Assembly (NCBI GenBank): GCA_017397695.1
Contig: JAFQIF010000018.1
Coordinates: 1-10,953, forward strand
DNA: 10,953 bases
Direction of reading: 5' to 3'
Source: Clostridia bacterium
Lineage (GTDB): Bacteria > Bacillota_A > Clostridia > Christensenellales > Aristaeellaceae
The notes below the pieces were generated by a model. It was not told the DNA's origin, did not search any database, and saw only the letters and a program-made list of their open reading frames with translations. Below are positions 6,756 through 10,953 of this stretch, piece by piece (position 1 is the first letter of the stretch; each line of letters starts with the position of its first letter). Made by a program: the position numbers and the translations under genes.

Positions 6756-7919
6756 TCAATACGATTTTTTGAGATCAAGCACAACCGGTTTAGCCACCTT
6801 CTCGGGGCTCTTGGCTGCGCGCTCTTCGAGCATCGCTGCGAACTGCGCGTCCATCGCCGCGTCAAAGGGCATGGGAATCGTCTCATCCGCCCAGGAGGAG
6901 AGCAGCATCGCATTGGCAAGCATCAGGCTGCTCAGTCCCTCGCGGCCGTCAGCGACCATCGGTTCACCGTAGAGGATATGGCGCGCAAATGCGCGCGTCA
7001 CGCCCGCATGCATGGCGTATTCCCCCTCGGGCGTGATGTCTTCCACCGTCACCTTCGGGCTGCCGAAGCCACCCGGGTATTCCCGGATAAACCGGCTCAC
7101 GGGCATTTCAGGCCTGGCCAGCATCAACCGTCCGTTTTCATAGAGCAGCTGGCCGCCATCCATGGAGATCTCGAACCGGTTCGTGCCGGGTGCCTCACCC
7201 GTACAGGTGACAAACGTACCCGTCGCGCCGTTGGCATACTCGACATAGGCCGACACGTCGTCCTCGACCTCGATATCATGCCAGCGTCCGTGATGGCAGA
7301 ACGCGCGCAGCCTGACTGGCATACCGCAGATCCACTGCCACAGATCGAGATTGTGCGGCGCCTGATTGAGCAGCACGCCGCCGCCCTCGCCCTTCCATGT
7401 CGCGCGCCAGGCGCAGGAATCATAGTAGCTCTGCGCGCGGAACCAATCGGTGATTATGATGTTCGTGCGGCGGATCTCGCCCAGCTCGCCGGAAGCGACC
7501 AGTTCCTTCATCTTCCGGTAGGCCGGGTGCGTGCGCTGGTTGAACATCACGCCGAACGCTTTCCCGCTCTGATCCGCCGCGTCAATCAGCGTGCGAACCT
7601 CCTGCGTCGTCACGCCTACCGGCTTTTCCATCAGAACATGCATGCCCGCGGCAAACGCTTCCTTCGCCTGCGCCACATGCGCCCTGTGCGGCGAGGCAAT
7701 GAGCACCGCGTCAATCTCCCCGCTGGCATACATCTGCGCAGGCGTATCGAATGCCTTCACATCTTCCCCGCCCGGGATCTGCCGCAGCGCGGCAATATTC
7801 TGCACATTCCTGCTCGCCACAGCGGCAAGCCTCACTTCGTGTACGCTTTCCAGTATCACACGCGCATGCTGCAGGCCCATCGCGCCAAAGCCTACAATGC
7901 CCAGCCGAACCTGATCCAT
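6756..7919 (-). CDS. Gfo/Idh/MocA family NAD(P)-dependent oxidoreductase
   Basis: This 387-residue protein is a Gfo/Idh/MocA-type dehydrogenase, a family that oxidises or reduces sugars, inositols and their derivatives with NAD(P). The N-terminal Rossmann domain shows GIVGFGAMGLQHA (7-19), IDAVLIASPH (69-78) and the conserved MEKP (97-100) with lysine K99. The C-terminal domain shows GGGVLLNQAPHNLDLWQW (179-196), with H189 in the catalytic histidine position. The aspartate that many inositol dehydrogenases carry four residues earlier is asparagine here (N185), a variant seen in other family branches. The substrate cannot be predicted. The length is normal. The ribosome binding site is poor (GAGTGAG at 7925-7931), unlike the neighbours. 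No clear promoter is seen in the 167 bases upstream, so transcription may partly come through the terminator of the Na+ pump operon. Confidence 0.88.
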   Translation of the reverse strand: MDQVRLGIVGFGAMGLQHARVILESVHEVRLAAVASRNVQNIAALRQIPGGEDVKAFDTPAQMYASGEIDAVLIASPHRAHVAQAKEAFAAGMHVLMEKPVGVTTQEVRTLIDAADQSGKAFGVMFNQRTHPAYRKMKELVASGELGEIRRTNIIITDWFRAQSYYDSCAWRATWKGEGGGVLLNQAPHNLDLWQWICGMPVRLRAFCHHGRWHDIEVEDDVSAYVEYANGATGTFVTCTGEAPGTNRFEISMDGGQLLYENGRLMLARPEMPVSRFIREYPGGFGSPKVTVEDITPEGEYAMHAGVTRAFARHILYGEPMVADGREGLSSLMLANAMLLSSWADETIPMPFDAAMDAQFAAMLEERAAKSPEKVAKPVVLDLKKSY

Positions 7920-8001
7920 CTATACTCACTCGCTTTCTCAGAAATCGAAATCTGTCTGCGTGAAAGATTCGAGAGGGCACCGGCAATTCCCTCTTTCCGT
8001 C

Positions 8002-8033
8002 AAAAAAGAAGCGGCACATCAACCGCTTCTTTT
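8002..8033 (-). terminator. Rho-independent terminator of the Na+ pump operon
   Basis: AAAAGAAGCGG (8004-8014) pairs perfectly with CCGCTTCTTTT (8023-8033) around an 8-base loop. On the minus strand the stem ends in a T run. It lies about 55 bases after the stop of the small gamma-like gene and 85 bases before the oxidoreductase start, so it separates the two units or attenuates read-through. Confidence 0.88.
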
Positions 8034-8086
8034 GTTTCATAAATTCTGTAACGCTCCGTTTTCCGAGAAAAACCCAAGACCGCTTC

Positions 8087-8245
8087 TCAGGATTCCTTGT
8101 TCGCAGCCTTTTCTTCAAGCTTGTCCGCAACCTTGTTCAGGCCGTAGATGCAGGCGATGATCACGCCCATGACAATGAAGATACCCAGCCAACCCTCGAC
8201 CATGAAGCGGAGGGAAGACACAAACGCGCCAAAGTTAATAGACAT
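8087..8245 (-). CDS. Short OadG-like gamma subunit of a Na+-translocating decarboxylase
   Basis: This 52-residue protein starts MSINFGAFVS and has one membrane helix, about 19-36 (from WLGIFIVMGV), then a charged tail NKVADKLEEKAANKES. The preceding RFMVEGWLGIF is typical of short OadG-related subunits, which anchor or help assemble the beta subunit of Na+-pumping decarboxylases. The start is fixed by AAGGAGG (8253-8259), 7 bases before the ATG. The gene begins 21 bases after the beta subunit stop, so the two form one operon. It is shorter than classical OadG (about 80 residues) and lacks a long Pro/Ala-rich or histidine-rich tail, so it may only stabilise the beta subunit. Identification rests on the helix motif, size and position. 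Confidence 0.8.
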   Translation of the reverse strand: MSINFGAFVSSLRFMVEGWLGIFIVMGVIIACIYGLNKVADKLEEKAANKES

Positions 8246-8266
8246 CACTTTTCCTCCTTCTTATGA

Positions 8267-9367
8267 TCAGACCAGCGGACCAACCATCGCCAGAATCAGA
8301 CCGCCGGCGATGACAGAAGCAACCTGACCGGCCACGTTCGCGCCAGCAGCCTGCATCAGGATGAAGTTATAGGGATCCTCGTCGCGGGCCATCTTGGCGA
8401 TAACGCGGGAGGACATCGGGAACGCGGAGATGCCCGCAGCGCCGACCATCGGGTTGATCTTCTTCTTGGAGAAGAGATTGATGAACTTGCCGAAGAACAC
8501 GCCGCCAAAGGTATCAAACATGAAAGCGACAAGACCCAGCGCGAGGATCATCAGGGTCTCGGGCACCAGGAAGCTCTCCGCCTGCATGCGAACGGCAACC
8601 GTCAAGCCCAGCAGCAGGGAAACAAGGTTTGCCAGCTGATTCTGCGCGGCCTCGGACAGGCTGCGCAGCACGCCGCACTCACGCAGCAGGTTGCCAAACA
8701 TCAGGAAGCCGACCAGCGCAGCAGAATCCGGCGCGACCAGGGAGGCAATGATGGAAACCACGATCGGGAAGAGGATTCGGGTAGTCTTGTTGATCTTGCC
8801 CGGGGTGTATTCCATTTTAATCATGCGCTCTTCCTTGGTGGTGACGAGCTTGATGCAGAAGGGCTGCACGATCGGCACCAGCGCCATGTAGGAATATGCC
8901 GCAACGATGATCGCCGCCGTGTAGTTGCTCTTCAGGGTCTGCGCCACGAAGATGGACGTCGGGCCATCGGCAGCGCCGATGATGGCGATGGACGCCGCGT
9001 CGCGCAGCTCAAAGCCCAGCAGGCTCGCCATAGACAGGGTGAAGAAGATGCCGAACTGCGCCGCAGCACCGAAGAGCAGCAGCTTCGGATCGGCCAGCAG
9101 CGGGCCGAAATCAATCATCGCACCGATGCCGATGAACAGCAGCAGCGGGAAGAGCTCATTGTCAACGCCGGCCTGGAACAGGATCTCCAGCGTATGCACC
9201 ATACCGGAATTCGGCATGTTGCACAGGATACAGCCAAAGCCCATCGGCAGCAGGAGCGTCGGCTCCATTTCCTTCTTGATGGCCAGATAAATCATCACAG
9301 CGCCAATGATCCACATGATGACCATCTGAACCGTCAGATCCGCAAAATTACCGAAAATTTGCGTCAT
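8267..9367 (-). CDS. Na+-translocating decarboxylase beta subunit (OadB/GcdB/MmdB family)
   Basis: This 366-residue polytopic membrane protein is the beta subunit of a biotin-dependent Na+-pumping decarboxylase. In the complex it decarboxylates carboxybiotin and exports Na+. Diagnostic stretches: GIGAMIDFGPLLADP (80-94); GAADGPTSIF (131-140) with D134, the aspartate of the conserved ion-binding region; YSYMALVPIVQP (158-169); PDSAALVGFLMFGNLLRECG (213-232); GAAGISAFPMSSR (309-321); and GANVAGQVAS (342-351), with the conserved Asn, Gly and Ser of the other ion-binding region. The length is normal. The start follows GGAGG (9375-9379). The downstream gene is a short gamma-like subunit. No alpha (carboxyltransferase) or biotin carrier gene is in view, so the substrate (oxaloacetate, methylmalonyl-CoA, glutaconyl-CoA or malonate) is not known. 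Confidence 0.93.
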   Translation of the reverse strand: MTQIFGNFADLTVQMVIMWIIGAVMIYLAIKKEMEPTLLLPMGFGCILCNMPNSGMVHTLEILFQAGVDNELFPLLLFIGIGAMIDFGPLLADPKLLLFGAAAQFGIFFTLSMASLLGFELRDAASIAIIGAADGPTSIFVAQTLKSNYTAAIIVAAYSYMALVPIVQPFCIKLVTTKEERMIKMEYTPGKINKTTRILFPIVVSIIASLVAPDSAALVGFLMFGNLLRECGVLRSLSEAAQNQLANLVSLLLGLTVAVRMQAESFLVPETLMILALGLVAFMFDTFGGVFFGKFINLFSKKKINPMVGAAGISAFPMSSRVIAKMARDEDPYNFILMQAAGANVAGQVASVIAGGLILAMVGPLV

Positions 9368-9426
9368 GGTTTTTCCTCCGTTTCTCTTGGTTCCCTCATT
9401 GGGGAAATCCAGCTATTTACCATATT

Positions 9427-9455
9427 ATTATAATCTTTTTTCACCTTACATACAA
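9427..9455 (-). promoter_or_regulatory. Sigma-A-type promoter of the Na+ pump operon
   Basis: On the minus strand TTGTAT (9450-9455) is followed by a 17-base spacer and a perfect TATAAT (9427-9432). The leader to the start codon is about 50 bases and ends in CGGAGG (9375-9380). Confidence 0.65.
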
Positions 9456-9479
9456 GATCAAAAGATTAATTCATCATTT

Positions 9480-9514
9480 CCGTTTTTATAGTCCTTCTTT
9501 GATCTATAAAACGG
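9480..9514. promoter_or_regulatory. Dyad symmetry in the divergent intergenic region
   Basis: CCGTTTTTATAG (9480-9491) and CTATAAAACGG (9504-9514) are inverted repeats: 11 pairs with one extra T, around a 12-base centre. A second, looser pair, GATCAAAAG (9456-9464) and CTTTGATC (9497-9504), overlaps it. It sits about 25 bases upstream of the Na+ pump promoter and about 70 bases before the ferritin-like gene. An operator is possible. There is no U tract typical of a terminator. Confidence 0.4.
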
Positions 9515-9517
9515 TGA

Positions 9518-9545
9518 TTGACGCGAAAAAGCATGCATATACGCT
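9518..9545 (+). promoter_or_regulatory. Candidate promoter of the ferritin-like gene
   Basis: TTGACG (9518-9523) followed 16 bases later by TACGCT (9540-9545) is a fair -35 with a weak -10. The alternative is TATAAA at 9505-9510, with a poor -35 upstream, lying inside the dyad. Neither is decisive. Confidence 0.3.
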
Positions 9546-9584
9546 CCCTGCCGCGGATACACTGTGCGCAAGGAGAGTGATCAG

Positions 9585-10856
9585 ATGAATCCGTTTGCGC
9601 AAAAGGCCGCGCCCGTTACCGCTACATATGAAAGCTTTTGTGCGCTCTATCCGCGTGCGTATCACCCGATGGAGGTTGACCCGTACACCAAATGCCGCAT
9701 CATCCTGATGAACGGCACAGAGTTCGAATCCGTCAAATTCAGCCACCAGATGGCGCGCCACTGCCCGAACCATGAGCTGCGCCGCGAGCTTGCCATGACC
9801 CGCAGAACCGAACAGCAGCAGCAAAAGAAGCTGGCCAACCTGAAGCCCATCAGCGAATCCATCCTCGAGCACACCATCAGCTACGAGCAGCTTGCCGTCG
9901 ACCTGACGGCCCATCTGGCCAAGCGCGTATGCTGCGAAAATGTGAAGCAGGCGCTGGACCTGGCACTTCTGGAGGACTTCGATCACCTGTACCGCTATGC
10001 CGATCTGATGGAAATGGACACAGGTGAGCACGCCGAGCGTCTGGTCGGCCGGTATACGGAGATCATGCCAGGACGCCCGACCATCAGCGAGCACCGATTC
10101 CCGCGCGACGGTATCCCCTGCGCACTTGACAAGGATGCACCGCTGTTTGATAAGCTGGCATCGATGATTATCACCGCCGCAGAGCAGCAAACGATGAACT
10201 ACTACATGAACCAGACCGGTTTCTACAAGAACGATCTGGGACGCAAGCTCTATCAGGAGATCGCCATGATTGAGGAGCAGCACGTTACGCAGTACGAAGC
10301 ACTGATGGATCCGACGACCACATGGCTGGAATGCATGCTGATGCATGAGTATGCGGAGTGCTATCTGTACTGGTCCTGCGCACAGACAGAGAGCGACCCA
10401 TACATCAAGGCCATCTGGGAGCAGAACCTGGAGCAGGAGATTTCCCATCTGCACAAAGCCGCGCAGCTGTTGGAACAGTACGAGGGCAAGCACTGGCAGC
10501 AGGTGATTCCGGATCCTGTCTTCCCGGCGCCGCTGAAGCTGGAAAGCAACATTCCCTATGTGCGCAGCGTACTCACCACGGTGCAGAACACATATAAGGA
10601 CAAGTGTCCCGTACCCGTGCAGACGCTGGAGCGTGCCGATCCGTTCTTCGCCTATCAGGATATCGTTCACCAGAGCACCGATCAGGTTGCCAGTCATCAA
10701 GTGATTGAGCAAACAATCCGCAAGAACGGCAAGGATTACCGTTTTGAAACCGCGCAGCATCCCGTTGCTGAGCTGCGTGACCGCACGCAGGATAATACCC
10801 GGATCGGACGCGATCCGAGTATTCCGGGGTATAATCAGATCACGCAGCAGCGATAA
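9585..10856 (+). CDS. Ferritin-like protein with three E / [D/E]xxH helical hairpins, function unknown
   Basis: This 423-residue soluble protein carries ferritin-like carboxylate/histidine motifs but I cannot assign a function. Three helical hairpins have identical ligand spacing: E101 with D131-x2-H134, E200 with E230-x2-H233, and E255 with E285-x2-H288; in each the acidic residue is 30 and the histidine 33 positions after the first Glu. Hairpins 1 and 3 also align without gaps (offset 154), sharing for example K121/K275, L128/L282, L135/L289, A139/A293 and E143/E297. An ordinary diiron ferritin-like bundle uses two such hairpins. The N-terminal 90 residues and the C-terminal 120 residues, the latter polar and rich in Gln, Asp and Arg, show no known motif. 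No signal peptide is seen. The start follows AAGGAGAG (9570-9577) by 7 bases; a GTG 21 bases upstream would place this site inside the gene. Roles in metal storage or peroxide defence are guesses from the fold. Confidence 0.75.
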   Translation: MNPFAQKAAPVTATYESFCALYPRAYHPMEVDPYTKCRIILMNGTEFESVKFSHQMARHCPNHELRRELAMTRRTEQQQQKKLANLKPISESILEHTISYEQLAVDLTAHLAKRVCCENVKQALDLALLEDFDHLYRYADLMEMDTGEHAERLVGRYTEIMPGRPTISEHRFPRDGIPCALDKDAPLFDKLASMIITAAEQQTMNYYMNQTGFYKNDLGRKLYQEIAMIEEQHVTQYEALMDPTTTWLECMLMHEYAECYLYWSCAQTESDPYIKAIWEQNLEQEISHLHKAAQLLEQYEGKHWQQVIPDPVFPAPLKLESNIPYVRSVLTTVQNTYKDKCPVPVQTLERADPFFAYQDIVHQSTDQVASHQVIEQTIRKNGKDYRFETAQHPVAELRDRTQDNTRIGRDPSIPGYNQITQQR

Positions 10857-10910
10857 AGGGATAGAAAGTTCATTAAGGCAGCTTCAAGCCGCCGCGAAGC
10901 GAAGAAGGGT

Positions 10911-10953
10911 CAAGGGATGAAATCCCTTGTCAGGGGTTTGGGGATGAAATCCC
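10911..10953. repeat. Intergenic palindromic repeat, copy 3 (cut by the window edge)
   Basis: CAAGGGAT (10911-10918) pairs with ATCCCTTG (10922-10929) around GAA. GGGAT (10941-10945) pairs with ATCCC (10949-10953), also around GAA. The core GGGATGAAATCCC is thus repeated with a 27-base period, and the second unit may continue past the window. GCGAAGCGAAG upstream recalls GCGCGAAGCG ahead of copy 2. It begins 54 bases after the ferritin-like gene stop. No other terminator is seen there, so the hairpins may end that transcript. Confidence 0.65.

Noticed and set aside
6594..8042. Plus-strand open frame of 482 codons through the palindromic repeat and opposite the oxidoreductase
   Set aside because: It crosses a repeat, a terminator and an antisense gene, so it is an artefact of GC-rich sequence.
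9419..9433. Possible PerR/Fur-type box (ATTATTATAA) between the Na+ pump and ferritin-like genes
   Set aside because: Only about 10 of 15 consensus positions match, and the match is largely the TATAAT promoter box of the Na+ pump operon.

Overview
The window looks like a chromosomal segment of a GC-rich Firmicute of the class Clostridia, possibly gut-associated. The evidence is strong GGAGG-type ribosome binding sites before most genes, sigma-A-like promoters with TATAAT boxes in the short AT-rich gaps, compact rho-independent terminators, and a Na+-translocating decarboxylase beta/short-gamma pair of the kind found in anaerobic Firmicutes. The genus cannot be fixed from this sequence. I see no tRNA, rRNA, CRISPR array, transposase, integrase or phage gene, so this is ordinary chromosome rather than a mobile island. 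No stretch longer than 300 bases lacks a gene.

Layout, left to right: an intergenic palindromic repeat (about 11-83); argD, acetylornithine aminotransferase (+); a shared terminator; a sugar-type extracellular solute-binding protein (-); a small protein of unknown function with a possible nucleotide-binding fold (+); a second shared terminator; a polysaccharide flippase-like membrane protein (-); a serine hydrolase of the class C beta-lactamase / S12 type (+); a second copy of the palindromic repeat and a third shared terminator; a Gfo/Idh/MocA oxidoreductase (-); a two-gene operon for a decarboxylase Na+ pump, beta subunit followed by a 52-residue gamma-like subunit (both -), with its own terminator; a 423-residue ferritin-like protein (+); and a third palindromic repeat at the right edge.

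Except for the Na+ pump pair, nearly every gene is a single-gene unit. Strands alternate, so neighbours share divergent promoter regions or convergent terminators. The genes do not form one pathway: they cover arginine synthesis, sugar uptake or sensing, envelope polysaccharide export, sugar or polyol redox chemistry, Na+ energetics and probable metal or oxidative-stress chemistry. The most interesting items are the ferritin-like protein, which carries three equally spaced E-x29-[D/E]-x2-H metal-ligand hairpins where a normal ferritin-like bundle has two; the Na+ pump subunits with no carboxyltransferase or biotin carrier in view; and the palindromic repeat family, whose stems differ in sequence while keeping their pairing.
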